Part shown: piece by piece, positions 43,105 through 55,385 of the stretch
How positions within the stretch are numbered: position 1 is the stretch's first letter
Layout of the letters: each line of letters opens with the position of its first letter
Assembly: GCF_025370935.1 (NCBI RefSeq)
Contig: NC_133478.1
Location: 18,988,716-19,052,715, forward strand
Direction of reading: 5' to 3'
Source of the DNA: Choristoneura fumiferana
Taxonomy: Eukaryota > Arthropoda > Insecta > Lepidoptera > Tortricidae
Length of the DNA: 64,000 nt
The notes under the pieces: model-generated
What the model was told of the DNA's origin: nothing
Databases searched by the model: none
Seen by the model: the letters and a program-made list of their open reading frames with translations, nothing else
Translations under genes and position numbers: made by a program

Positions 43105-43345
43105 TGCATACCAAATTTCAAGTCGATGCCATTATCCGTTGAAGAGTTCCGTCCTGCGGAGACGATTCTGGCCGGACTACCAGGATGTAACTACCAGATT
43201 ATTGTATTGTCACGCAATTTACATAAGTATACCAAATTTCAAGTCAATCCAACTACTAAAAGTTGGTCGAATTGAACTTCCAAGATTTGATTACACACAG
43301 ACAGACAGACAACGGGACAGGTGAAACTAAATAAAAGCTTGTAAA
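43105..43345 (+). repeat. Dispersed repeat, AAATTTCAAGTCGATGC family (copy 2)
   Basis: AAATTTCAAGTCGATGCCAT, GAGACGATTCTGGCCGGACT, AGATTATTGTATTGTCACG and GACAGGTGAAACTAAATAAA match copy 1 at 35960-36185 throughout. Confidence 0.65.
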
Positions 43346-43831
43346 AATGATCAGTCTGATATTCTTCACTATAAGAGGTACTCACAAAAAAACTCGAGCG
43401 CATTTGATGTAAGTGCCGACTTACTATGGAAACCCGACTATGGCCTTTTGCAATATTTTAAGTCATCCTTAAACCGTGACCTAAACCTTGTGAGGATTGT
43501 TGTAAGGGGCTACAGTAACTTTCATACATCATCATTCTGTGTCTATCACTTTATGGAGTGAAATATACTTATATGAAACACGTCAAAGCCACTAATCAGC
43601 TGTCGAACTGCCAGCGAGAGCGTTATAACGCCAGTACGTTAATTGACGATGACTATAAAAGGGATACAAATCATTTAGCTGTGAATTGGTTATGTAATGA
43701 TGAGCTGTTTGATCAGGAATGACATGCGTAGAATCAAGGGAATGATTGAAAGAGATTCGCCTTTCACATTAATGCCTGCTTTGTAAATAGAGGTTATTGA
43801 ATGATCAGTATTTAGAAATAAATTAACAGGA

Positions 43832-44010
43832 TGTAATGCAGGGCAGAGTTGAAGGCAAGAAACCACGTGGTCGATCACCAACCCGATGGACAGGCATCGT
43901 CAAATTGTCACCAAGTTCTCTGTTGCAGAATGCGTCGCCAAGCGGCCAATAGAGCGGTAGAGAAGCATCGCGAACGACCACGAACTCTGCCAAGATTTTC
44001 CAACTTAGAA
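43832..44010 (+). pseudogene. LINE tail fragment
   Basis: MQGRVEGKKPRGRSPTRWTG is the G(K/R).RGR..TRW motif near the end of LINE reverse transcriptases. After a frameshift, RQAANRAVEKHRERPRTL follows in another frame. Confidence 0.6.
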
Positions 44011-45560
44011 GAGAGTTTTGGAAATAATATTTATTCAGATGTGGCAACATTGCCTTCCCAGGTCACAATCAGCATTAGAGCACAGGTACTCAATAGAACC
44101 AATTTCTTTTAAATCCATAAACGTTTTTAAAATACATGCCTAATCCATTCAAAGCTTCATATATTTTTTAATTAATCGACATGGAACATCATCATAACGA
44201 GGATTTGCATCCAATAGTTGGGCTTACGGCTCAATATGGGAATTAATACGAATTGCGGACTGCCGCATCATATTCGTTTTAATAAATTAAATTATTTCGT
44301 CCTTTGATGAAGCGAATCTGTCTACTGGGGGATTATGCTTTGAAGAAGTTGATATGTATCTGCTTGTAATTAAGTGAATAAACAGATTCTTTTGATGGTT
44401 TAAAATTTAAAACGCTATTCCAACGAAATGCTGGAAACACTTAAACGTACGTACACTTTGTAGAGAAATAACTTTTTTCCTGTCATAATGTAGTATCAAC
44501 TTGATGCAAGTACTTATGATCTAATCTAATATTTAAACAATGTCATCTTAAAGTCCCTTAAGACTTGACAAACAAATTAACATAGAATAACATTTAGTTT
44601 GTCTATAAACATGCCTTGATCCTAAACATGTCGGGTGTAGTATGTCTACAAACACGCGTGTGACCCGTGCATTCTTTTTTTTGTGGTTACGAGAACTCAC
44701 GCTCGGTTTCAGCATCAAAAACAGAATTTGTGGTTCTCAAATCTGGTACTTACCGGCACTGGCAAAATTCTATTTCAAATATATTTGCAGGGGCACCAAA
44801 ACAGACAAAAACTTACTTACTTTAAATAACAATTGAATGAGTTATGGTCAGTACTTTTGCGGAGCCTCCGCAGAAGCTTCACGGAGCCCCGGGGCCCCTT
44901 TGAGAATGGTGGACGTTATCAAACTAACGATGCCAGAATATGCCACTTACATGCCCAAAAGCAACCGTGTCAAACGTCTTCAGTAGACACTAACAGTGTT
45001 CAAACAGCGTTAATGCGAGGAATGCGGCCGGCACACAGAATTGTCACGGCCCGCACTTGTACCAACATAATCTGCTCAATTGTGGATATTGGACTAATTC
45101 TTACATTGTCTGGAGGATGTTTGAGGATCCCAATGTTGACCGAACGCCAGACATGATTTGGAAAAAATATTTACTAGAAAATTACTAAGTAGTCTCTACT
45201 TGAAGGTAACTTAGTAACTGGGCGACATCTACGCCGAGCTGGGAGTAAAACTTTTTATGTCAAAAAGGCACGTGGAATATATCTATAATTTATATACATT
45301 ATATAATGTGTTATGGCCAAAATCATTATTTTTACAGACAAAGACATTACATACAATTTAATCAAGTAGGTAGCTAAATTTCAGTTTGTAGTTACTTATC
45401 AATTCCATATGCGCAATTTCCGCATGCGCAAAAACGTACGTAAGGGACATATTTACGTAAGTTTGTAATTATGTTTAAATTTTTCTGAACAGATTAATAA
45501 AACAGAGACACTACATCATTTTGATTTTAAGATACTTACTCAAACTTTGAGACGTGGAAA
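44011..45560. other. No gene recognised
   Basis: AT-rich sequence. A 107-codon open frame at 44833-45156 begins in a likely repeat (GCGGAGCCTCCGCAGAAGCT, CACGGAGCCCCGGGGCCCC) and has no domain I recognise, so it is not called. Confidence 0.35.
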
Positions 45561-45599
45561 GCATATGAGCTATTGTCTTTCATACATAGGTTTTCTCCC

Positions 45600-45790
45600 T
45601 ATTGTATGTTTTCCAACAACCTAGGCGAACACGGTTCCCGTTGGCAGCGCGCGCGCAGCCGTGACGCCATTACCTTGCGCACGCGCGTGACGCAATTGTC
45701 CGCCATGTTGGATCGCTTGACAGCTCCGTTTCCGACTGTTATTTGCGTCAAATTGCGCGAATCGCTGCAACGGTAAGCGCGAAAACGTTT
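45600..45790. promoter_or_regulatory. CpG-rich island with PHO/YY1-type motif
   Basis: High density of CpG (GCGCGCGCGCAGCC, GCGCACGCGCGTGACGC) in AT-rich DNA. GTCCGCCATGTTGGAT at 45699-45714 gives on the minus strand CCAACATGGCGG, a YY1/PHO-like core. GCCAT also occurs at 45666. On the plus strand CTGCAACG|GTAAGC at about 45773 looks like a splice donor, so an unannotated promoter with a 5' exon is possible. Confidence 0.35.
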
Positions 45791-46150
45791 TGCACATGTG
45801 TTTGTAAATGGGGAATTGTTGAGCGTTTGTAGTGCATGCTACGTAATTGTTGAATAAAGGTTTTTGGTTTTTCACACGCTTTTGTTTAACTTGCAACGTT
45901 CGTATTGGTAAATCGTGGTTTCATAAATTGCATAAGTTATCTCTTCGAAAACTTTTTGGTACCTATTCGACAGAGCTGGAATTTGGCATAGGTAATAGAG
46001 AAATTCGACAAATCGAGTTGGGAATGATTTTTTTAAATATCTTAAAAAATACAAAGATATGATGTTTTAAATTTTCAATTAGACAGAGAGATTCAACATG
46101 TACTATGACGTCATATTATTATGCCACGATGAACATATAAAGAATACTAA

Positions 46151-46173
46151 TTTTTTTTTTTTTTTTTTTTTTT
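46151..46173. repeat. Poly(T) tract, 23 bases
   Basis: Uninterrupted T23, possibly the tail of a minus-strand retroposon. No body was recognised next to it. Confidence 0.8.
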
Positions 46174-46384
46174 GAAATGTAAACTTCGTTTTATTCGTTT
46201 TATTTTCCAGTTTTGTATCAAGTTAAAGATTAAATACTTAGAAAATTCGGAAGTAAGATTCTGGTGGTACGGCCCAAATCGTCTTGGTAGAAGGGAACTC
46301 TATAACAGTTTAGTTTAGAATATCGACTAAATGTACACTCGACAAAAGAAGCTTGTATTAAAAATATATTCTCGTCGCGAGCTG

Positions 46385-46545
46385 TCGGTAGACCTCGAAC
46401 AAAATAGAGCGACAACCTGGTTAAGATCGCGGGCGGGATTGCGTGGATGCGGAAAACACAAGACCGGTCTGAGTGGAGAGCCTTGGGGAGGCCTATGTCC
46501 AGCAGTGAACGTCTTTCGGCTGACATGATGATGATGATGATTATA
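46385..46545 (+). pseudogene. LINE tail and 3' UTR
   Basis: GTAGACCTCGAACAAAATAG through GGATTGCGTGGATGCGG and GGAGAGCCTTGGGGAGGCCT to CCAGCAGTGAACGTCTTTCG and ATGATGATGATGATGAT. The usual truncated LINE 3' end. Confidence 0.7.
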
Positions 46546-47649
46546 AGTTATTTTATCCTTAACCTGCCTCTCAGGATCATTTTAAACAGCATTGTGTGAG
46601 CATTAAGGCTGTTGACGCAAACGGAGGATGGGCGTCAAACCAGCTATAACTCATTCACGGTCACATTCCAAAGACTCCTGTGTTAGAATCTGCTACTAAT
46701 GCGATTCTCGATGTAGACTTAACTGGAAAATATAATGGCTTCATAGCCATATTTATAGGCGCCTCGCACTGTTAGACATTTATATTTCTATTATTATTTA
46801 GTTCTATGATTTTATTAAGGAAATAAGCACTTGAAGCCAACCACAGTCCCCAACACGTCTAACTAGGTAATCACGCGTAAATAAATATTAATCCAAGCGA
46901 TCGAGCTCTAATATAACACTTGATTCCATACGGCGGCCACACACACGTTCCCCGAACTTGGCGCGCCCACTACACAGCACACTAATAAATTACGAATTTA
47001 TTTTCTTTCAAAATAAAACTTGACATTTCGAGATGCATCCCCTGTCACTTATGTGCAACGGCACACGTAGCACTACCGTTAATTTTGAAGTAGTAAAACT
47101 TTATGCCCCGCTCAAAAGATTCAAAATGCAACGTCCCATTGTTCGCGAATAGAATGTTTAAGTTGGTTATTGTTAAGAGGGCCACACGCTCATTAGTGTC
47201 TTGTAGATACAAATAATGGAGGTCGCTTATTGTTGAAATAGAACAACAATATTAAAATAATAAGGCATAATAAGGCCCTTTGTGGCCGCGGAGTGTGAAC
47301 GCGGGCCATAATAGGATGGTCGAGTATTTAATAATAGATTTAATAAGATGTGTGAAATTGTGTGATAAGTGATGTCGGGCTGGATAAACAGGTTCCTCGC
47401 GTGGGCGGGGAGTGCCAGCAAGCTAAACAATGTTGCACCTATGGCCAGGTAAATGCAGGGCTAATAAAAATAAATACTTTAGTTGGAGATGCTTTCGAAG
47501 GGATGCAAACTGCGATTATCATCAGAATAATCACGGAATCATAAAAGGCAAGTTATTTACCTAGTTAAGCTATCAATCAAGCAAAAGCAGTTGTTTAGCT
47601 AGTTAGTATACCTAGTAATTGATTTTAGTTAGTATTTTGGTTTTGGTTG

Positions 47650-47800
47650 TGGCTATTGCCCACTATTTTGTCTGTAAAGAATTCGTTTATCGCTATCCCG
47701 CGGGAACAATGCTATTTTCCGGGATTAAAAACTATCTCCAAACCAAACTTATACAAAACGGCTTAGACGTAATTGCATGATTGAGTTACAAAACTCTACA
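47650..47800 (-). mobile_element. Lep1-like element, partial
   Basis: TTTATCGCTATCCCGCGGGA and TTTTCCGGGATTAAAAACTA match 54690-54735. Both termini are missing. Confidence 0.5.
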
Positions 47801-48244
47801 GTTTTATATTTTGTTTACGTGTTGTTGTGGCTAAAAACTACAAAATATTCTCACTGAAAAAATAGATGTATATTAATACATTATTAACAAATTAAAAGAC
47901 TTAGACAAAAAACGACAGTAAGTGCTTTATTGTGCAATGAATTTCTAGTGACTCAGTAAGTAAGTTGAGTAAGTTTTGACTTAACTAGAATGAAATTAAT
48001 ACTACCAAGTAACTCAAACTAAACTAGTGCTAAATGACGTTTCATTCCCAACCGTCTCACCTCAACGGTGCATTTCAAAAAATAATTCCTAAAAATATTT
48101 AATCAAGTAACTACTACGCAGTGTTTCCAGGTAATGGATTGTGTCAGCCGGATGCAGCGCCAGCGCAACTGTACAAACACGTAATTGGCCACCTAGCCCC
48201 TTCGCGGCCAGTTGACGGTTGGCCTCGGTGCCTCTTAACTGCTG

Positions 48245-48380
48245 GGGGGCTATTACGAAATTCGAAAATCGATGTTCGTATCTTACCGTCCCGCTCACTC
48301 TCGTATCAAATAATACAAGCTTCAGCGGGACGGCAACATACGAAGTTGGAATTTCGCACTTCGTATGTGGCCTGTTGTGG
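48245..48380. mobile_element. MITE, GGGCTATTACGAAATTCG family
   Basis: GGGGCTATTACGAAATTCGA, ACCGTCCCGCTCACTCTCGT and AGCGGGACGGCAACATACGA form an imperfect palindrome related to 9243-9375. Confidence 0.65.
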
Positions 48381-48699
48381 ATCGCCACTTCATACTTGTA
48401 GGTTCTGGAAACTTCTTGGGATTCTGTACCCAAATTCCAAGCAACTAGATAATATTGCTACTTAAGGTGCCGTGTGTCCGTTCGGCACAAGACTTTTTGA
48501 ATCTTAACGCATTCACCGCACACGACAATATGCGTTTTCGGAACTTCGCCCTCGTCATATATTTTGATATATTTTGAATAATTTGAGTCTAATATTTGGT
48601 CAGTGAATGCGTTAATAAGTAGACAGTAGTGTAGTAGTACTATAACATAAATAAAAAAGTAAGAGGATCTGCACAAAACTTGCGTTTTCAATTTTTCTA

Positions 48700-51600
48700 A
48701 TCTTCTTTTCTTATTTACCTAATAAATCCACCAAAATCCTCCATGTTAAGAATTCATTTATTTACGGTATAAGTCGGTCTTTGGGTTCCCCATTTATAGG
48801 AATTATGTGTACCAACACAATCTGTTCAGTAGTTTCGGAGCAAATTGGCAGTCATATACGGTCAGACAGACCCGCGAGTGATCATATAAAGGTTCAGTTT
48901 TTTCCTTTAGAAGTAAGTACATAGACGGAGTCCTGATAAGGTTTTCAATACAACTATTGTTTTTGTCGTAATATATTTTTCTTACTGTGCCAAATTTTGG
49001 CAAATAAATGATTCTTATTCTTATTAGTCTTTACTTGCGGCGATTTATTGATTATTTTTCGTAATCGTAACGCATGGGCCTGGGAATGTGTTACAACACT
49101 TACAACGCGCGAGCTATCAACCACATTCCCAAATCTATTCCGACCAACCCCCCCTCCCTTGCAGATCGTTAAAAAACGCCATCCTCATTGTTATCGCCGG
49201 TTCACAGCGTTCAGCTCCTAAAGTGTAGTTTCGTCTTCCATTCCTAAGTGGCCTATTAAACCGATCCGCTCTACAAAAAGGCTCCGCTCTCCAATTTGTT
49301 GGGTCCCACAGTCAAATAGAGGCTCCTGCGATAGGGTTGGAGTGTGCTGGAGGTAAACATAGGTAGTTGACTCGGCAATACACTTGGTGAGAGACGTTTT
49401 GAATACCAGGGCAGCTGGGCTTGCGATTTTAGCTGACTTCGAAAGAAGAGGACGTTTAAATTTCCCCGTTAGGTACGCTTTTTTCCGAAAGCTGGTAGAC
49501 ATTTTTCAATTAAGGCATACTTTCGTGCAGAAGTTCGACTGTATAAATGAATCACTGTCACTATGATTCATGAGCTGACTAATATCATTATGATCCTATG
49601 TTAGTCGAAATAAAGATATTTTGATTTGATTTAATTTGAAATAAGTAGTGTAAAATATTATACAGGTAATGCTTTTATAAGGTTTTATAAGATTTTTTAA
49701 AATATCCTCCCGAGTCCTACCTTTTTTTTCCCGTCTGCAAGGAGAGGTATTGTTAACAGACGTAGTAGGTATTTAAGACCTAGAGGTAGTTCACCAGCTC
49801 TGTTATTTTGGTTATTGTTTCAAAATTCTGAATATTGTACATTCAGCTGTTATTCTTAGTGTTAATTGGTTCTTGATAAAGTACGTGAGGACTCAGGAGG
49901 ATATATAATTTTCAAGACAATCTGGCTAATTTATAGACCCAACAGCTGACTCGTCATACATTACATCTAATTTTTTCATCTTAGCATGAACATGTCTGTA
50001 CCTAATTCTTACTTATCGAAATAAAGATTTATTATTATTATTATTATTAATTAAAGGTATTAGAAATTCAAGCATCGAACAAAACCCCTTACTCTTCAGG
50101 CCGGCCTCTGTTTTTGTGTATTAAAAAGTGCTCCAACTCTTGACTGTACTCTTATTACTTGAAATTCACGCATCTTTTCTATAGATTCAGGATAAAGTGT
50201 GTGGAGACTGTAATTTTTGTTGACTATACATACATTAAACAAACATTGCAAGTTAAAAAAAAACTTTTAATACTTTCAATGTTAGTTACTGAAGGTCTAA
50301 GCTTCTGGCAACCCTAATTGCAGTTCTCGGGGTGTCATTATTCTATTTTCACGTATTTTCACTCCTCGGACCCCACTCACGCCGGCCGACACGATTTCCA
50401 CACTTGAGCGGGTTGCTTGAAGTTTGCAGGATTTTTGAGAAATAACAGCTTATTGTGTTGTTTGGCCTATATGTGAGCCTATGGAGGTAGAAAATCAGTA
50501 ATCCAGTCAAATCATAGAGATAAACAAATCGTAGTTATATGGGTGAAGACCAAAAAGTTGCACACCGTTAAAGCTGCGTAAATTAAATCATACATGTATG
50601 ATTATTTTCGTATCACAATGTCTACGTGCTAATGGAAAATATTGTACTTAACATTACTCAGACTTCATCTCTAATACATGATCGATTATTATCAATATAC
50701 AAGGTTAACTGAAGCAGAATTTATTACACTACAATTTTGTGTTTGTGTTTTAAAAGGCTCTCCTTTTGTTAAATCGAGGCAGCCCGTTTGCTTATATACA
50801 ACTGAAATCATTTTGCAATTTTCAAAACTTGTGTATACACTTATATTGACAAAATAAAATAGAAACAATGAAAGCAAAAATAGCATAGTTATGGATTAAT
50901 ACAATGATGTAATGTAAATTAAAACTACTCATAATCAAGTTCCTCAGAAATTATCAACTTTAAGCTTCCTTGTTAGGTAGCCTTTGGCTTATCGACGTTA
51001 GTACGAAACTCATATATATTTTTTTTAATTTCAAATACATTTTGTATTGTACTTATAACTTTTTACTGTACATAAAAACACATGAAATTAACAGATAACA
51101 AGGTAATAAGATGTAGGTATACAAATGCGAACTTATCGCTTAAAGGGATCCACATTGTAAGTATCATTTTAATATCACAACCGTTCACCTACTGCAAGAG
51201 TTACCTAACGTATGTAGCAAATACAGTCTTTCCTAGAACTTCAACACATTGCAAAATATCACTGGAAATCCATATTACGCAAATCTATACAATTAAACAA
51301 AAGCGTGGAAGAATTACTGAAATCGTTTTCAATTCGACGTCGTCGTGCTAAGAGTTTATATTTGATCGGGTTACAAGAGAGTTGCATATAAATCTGCGTT
51401 TTGTTCATGTGAGTAATGGAGTAATTATTAATTAAAATAATACGATATTGCCATGTTGATTCAGCTGGTGGCGTGTAATCAATTACTTGTTACAATGGCT
51501 CTGTCACGCAACTTGATAAACGTTACTGCTTATTAATGATAATGAAGAATTTAACGATAAATTTGGCGAAAAGGCAGGCTGTTTAAAATTTTGTCAGCGT

Positions 51601-52120
51601 TAGGAAATTATGTCTTTATTTGAAAGCTATAGAGAACTAAAACAAACGAAATACAAGTGTGAATTTCCTTCTATTTGGTAGCAATTACTAGATGTTGGGT
51701 ATTGTTTAATTAAAATACAAAAAGAAATGCGTACCAGTTTCTACCGCTATTTTAGACGCACAATGTAAGGTCTTTGAATTAAATTATAAAGTTCACAATA
51801 AAAGCTACCAGGCACCCGAGCACACTTTAACTTTTGCCAATATTAAAACTAAAACAAATTGCCAAATGAAGCAAATGTGTTCAATACAAATTAAGTGGCA
51901 CGATATCTTAGTTTGCTTCGTACCTATACTAAACTCACTGATTTTTTTAGAAAATAGATTACCCGTAGATGTGCTTTCAATTTTATGACAGTTCCTACAT
52001 CTGAAAACACATGTCAACACCTAGTCACATCGGAATCTTTGACGTTTCAACTGATCCCGAACAGTAATTTCTTGTTCGACTAGACAAACCTTTGTACTAG
52101 CTTTACCAGCCTTTCTCTTA
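48700..52120. other. Long AT-rich stretch without a recognised gene
   Basis: No exon, palindrome or strong repeat was identified apart from a LINE-like end near 49605 (AATAAAGATATTTTGATTTG), an ATT run at about 50028-50048, and short microsatellite-like tracts. Confidence 0.35.
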
Positions 52121-52129
52121 CCGACACCT

Positions 52130-52330
52130 GAGGAAAATCAACTCAGCAGACACAACGAACCCTCGTCATCATAATCGGTAATTTAATTTCCCGTATCGAT
52201 CGACAAAGGCGACAAAACGCGACAAAGGGCGAGGCGTGACGGCCGTAATCAATTTGTCGCGCAGCTAACTTGACATGCTATCGACTAATTACCGTGGAGT
52301 TTATTATTTAATTGACCGTTAATAGATTGG
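52130..52330. other. Repeat-poor segment with homeodomain-type words
   Basis: Contains GGTAATTTAATTTCCC, GTATCGATCGAC, GGGCGAGGCGTGACGG, CCGTAATCAATTTG and ACTAATTACCG. No repeats and no exon. Candidate regulatory DNA of Vsx. Confidence 0.3.
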
Positions 52331-52349
52331 CTAGGAACTTGTCAAAAAA

Positions 52350-52640
52350 AGAAAATTTAAAAAAAAAAGACAAAAATATAAATAAAATTAAAAAAAGTAA
52401 AAGAAAGGTTAAGTTACAATGTGAAACTATTTTATGTGGCCAAAATGGTCCCGCCTCAGCACAAGCAGACTCCTATGAGTCAGCGCTGGTCTTTCGGCGA
52501 AACCATTTTAAAGTGTGTTTAAAAAGTTATTGTGTCACTACTGGTGCTAAAAAATCTGAGCTAAGCAGACATACAGACAGAGCGAAACTATGGAGGTTCC
52601 TTTTCGGTAATTTGGCCAAGGAAACCTAAAAAAGAACAAT
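52350..52640 (+). repeat. Dispersed repeat, CAGCGCTGGTCTTTCGGC family (copy 1)
   Basis: AATGGTCCCGCCTCAGCACA and CAGCGCTGGTCTTTCGGCGA are preceded by an A-rich tract and followed by GACAGAGCGAAACTATGGAG. The A-rich tract plus AATGGTCCCAACTCAGCATG recurs at 62080-62210. Confidence 0.5.
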
Positions 52641-52660
52641 GAGTCACATTCAGTGAGTCT

Positions 52661-52796
52661 GATTCATGTACCAGGGTGGAACCTTTTAATAATCAATTTT
52701 ACTATGATTTCCTTGACAAAAGTATGGGATATCAACATGACATCAGTAGCACAAAGGTTCCACCCTGGGTCATGATTCAATTTGTTCGACTGTACA
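52661..52796. mobile_element. MITE, CCAGGGTGGAACC family (copy 3, uninterrupted)
   Basis: ACCAGGGTGGAACCTTTTAA, TTTCCTTGACAAAAGTATGG, CAACATGACATCAGTAGCAC and AAAGGTTCCACCCTGG. It is the empty-site counterpart of the SINE insertion at 34355-34708. Confidence 0.85.
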
Positions 52797-53435
52797 TACC
52801 AACATGATTAGTTTAAAATTAAAATCGAGATAAGTAGTTGTGATTAAAAAAAAACATTTTGTAGATCAGCCGGACTTTTCTCAACAGATGTTATAGGCTA
52901 TATTGAATAAAGATATTTCGAATTACACCTATCTACCCTTTTTTTATTTATATAATTTTAATGTCTGTACCACTGTTGGCAACGGAGGCAATCGCCCGCG
53001 CACGATTAACGACAGCGTTACTGCGTCACGCTTTAGTTGCGGCACTCTCGCTGCGCCCGCGCACAGAGAGTCATAAAAACCGGTCAGTGAGTCGAACATG
53101 CGCACCGAGGGACCTGTACAAATTCAGTGTTAGCAGAGCCCCTTCCTAAGCAAAATTTAACGTAGTACGGGATCATTTGAAAATGTTACTGACATAAACA
53201 GACACACATTAAAAATGAATTTTTCAAATTTTGCTTATTGGTAAATTTATTATGAACGTAGCTCTTGTACCACGTTCATACCTTTAAAGATTAGGACAAC
53301 CAGAAGTAACCTACAGTTTTTTCGGTTACGCCAATTTATAGGTACATACTTATGAAAACACTTCTTTTAATGACTGCCTTGACTTTGACTTTGAATGACT
53401 GCCTTGACTGAAATCCATACCACCGCATGTCTACC

Positions 53436-53588
53436 AGCTATACCTCCTTTAAGTTAAGGCCGTGTGTTACTTACTGTCTCTGTATTTTACTTTGTCAAGT
53501 GAATAAATACAGCTATACCTCCTTTAAGTTAAGGCCGTGTGTTACTTACTGTCTCTGTATTTTACTTTGTGGTGGAGTGAATAAATAC
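53436..53588. repeat. Two-copy tandem repeat, 75 bp
   Basis: Copy 1 at 53436-53510 and copy 2 at 53511-53588 both run from AGCTATACCTCCTTTAAGTT to GTGAATAAATAC. They differ by a 3-base indel near TTTGTCAAG versus TTTGTGGTGGAG and are otherwise identical, so the duplication is recent. Confidence 0.95.
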
Positions 53589-53694
53589 TTTTTACTTTTA
53601 CTTTTATTCAAATCTGATTTTTTCACTGCTTCAAGCGGTAGCAAATCTAAGTATTTGATAATAATTTCATCTGATACGGCCACGCGTTGCTGAG

Positions 53695-53936
53695 ATAACC
53701 AACAATAAGTTGGAAAATCTCCGACTTATTCACTTCAAAGTTCCATATCTCAAAAACGGCTCAACTGATTTCGATGAAACACGTCTAAGAACTATCGCTA
53801 GAAAACCTGCTTTCAAATAAAAAAACCGCATTCAAATCGGTCCACCTGTTTAAGAGCTACGATGCCACAAACAGACAGACAGACACACATAGCGTTCAAA
53901 CTTATAACACCCCTCTTTTTGCGTCGGGGGTTAAAA
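53695..53936 (-). repeat. CCCCGACGC repeat, inverted copy
   Basis: ATAACCAACAATAAGTTGGA through AACTATCGCTAGAAAACCTG and AATCGGTCCACCTGTTTAAG to CCTCTTTTTGCGTCGGGGGT. Confidence 0.85.
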
Positions 53937-54239
53937 AAGGGTCTTGCAGACGGACAAGAAAGTGGCTTCGTTTTTCCTTTTGATGTACGGAACCCTAAAA
54001 ACCTGAAAGCTGGAAACAGAAAACATGATTTAATTTTTCTTTATTATTAGGTATATACATATAAGTATTACATATTACATAAGGTAAGGTTGCATTGGTT
54101 TTTCAATTCTTATTTGCCCAGTTACCTCACTTTAAATGTCTGCCATTGAACTGTTCATTCTGCTTGTAGCCCGCGCTGCATATTTGTCCCCTTCCGATGC
54201 AATTTCTAATTCGATCGGATGCCCGAGCTCGGAGCTGGG

Positions 54240-54310
54240 TTCTAGTTTGTACCGGTTATCTATAACCGGTTTAATCCGGATATAGCCGGCTAGCCAGTGA
54301 ACAACGCCCT
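54240..54310. other. AACCGGTT-type motif cluster
   Basis: GTACCGGTTATC, TATAACCGGTTTAATCC, GGATATAGCCGGCTAGCC and TTGTCCGGGTTATCC lie within 70 bp. AACCGGTT is the Grainyhead consensus. The first two words form an inverted pair. Confidence 0.4.
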
Positions 54311-54649
54311 GAGCATTGTCCGGGTTATCCTGGATATTTAGTCATATAACTGTGGCTTTAGTGCTGTGAAGCGATATCGCAATAAATTTTAAATTTAGCA
54401 TAATACTACCAGATCACAAATTTAATTTTTTCGAGGAGCCACGTATTGCGTAGGTAGGTGCAATAATTTGTCTCGAGAGAAGCGGATCTACGAAAGCTGT
54501 CACGTCAGCAAGTCTGGGTCCAAACCCATGATCCTTTGCTTGAGAGGTCACACTACTAGGATACCATGACTTCCTTTGAAAAGGAAGTAAAACTCGACGT
54601 TTCGGCCACATTGAAGCGGCCGTCGTCACCCACAAAATATTATTAATAA

Positions 54650-54840
54650 CTAGCTGTTGGCCACGACTCCGTCCGCGTAGGATTTGTTTATCGCTATCCC
54701 GCGGGAACTGTGCATTTTTCCGGGATAAAACTATCCTATGTCCTTCCCCGGGACTCAAACTATCTGTATACCGAATTTTGTCTAAATTGGTTCAGCGGTT
54801 TAAACGTGAGACTTACCAACTTTCGCATTGATAATATTAA
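54650..54840 (-). mobile_element. Lep1/Helitron-like non-autonomous element
   Basis: Starts CTAGCTGTTGGCCACGACTC, includes TTTATCGCTATCCCGCGGGA and AATTGGTTCAGCGGTTTAAA, ends TTTCGCATTGATAATATTAA. Confidence 0.65.
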
Positions 54841-55009
54841 GTGGGATACATCTGAAGGTTCCTGAATCAAAGAGGTAATAAATTTAAAATTAAGATCGCG
54901 TAGAGCGTAGAAGGAAACGCAAGTAGGTATTTACCTACATTATACGAAAGAAAGAAGTCGCAATTCTATAAAACTAGCAAGTCCCCGAGTTCTCCGCATT
55001 TCAATAAAC

Positions 55010-55260
55010 TCAATGCACGCCCATAACTCCCAGCGTCTTACAGACCATTAAAGTCTAAACTAGCGGCGGCCGCATCGCGTAATCCAGTTACGGTCTTATT
55101 GTTTATCTGTCTTGTTTATCTTGTTTATTCTGTTTATTTCGTTTGTTTATTGTTTACCGCCGGCGCCGCGTGAGTTATGATATTGCAACTATTTACTCGA
55201 CGACGTGATTTACGGGCGGGATGAAAAACGCGTTTCGTCGAGGCGACAAAAGAAGCCAAA
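55010..55260. other. Repeat-poor segment
   Basis: GCGGCGGCCGCATCGCG, a run of TGTTTAT/TTGTTTA words (55098-55155, forkhead-like) and CCGCCGGCGCCGCG. No exon. Candidate regulatory DNA. Confidence 0.3.
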
Positions 55261-55385
55261 TTTTTCTATTCCACGTTCCTTGAGACAATCTAATACAGAC
55301 AATATGGGACGTAGTTATATTTATTTCAAATTAAAAACACAATTTAGTTCGGGCAACACGCAATAAATACCTGAAGTATGTAATC

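Noticed and set aside
44833..45156. 107-codon frame starting MNELWSVLLRSLRRS
   Set aside because: It begins in a likely dispersed repeat and shows no domain; coding potential is not supported.
45220..45250. GACATCTACGCCGAGCTGG on the plus strand, similar to the DIYARE part of a homeodomain
   Set aside because: It is on the strand opposite to Vsx, only four residues match, and flanking codons do not fit a homeodomain.
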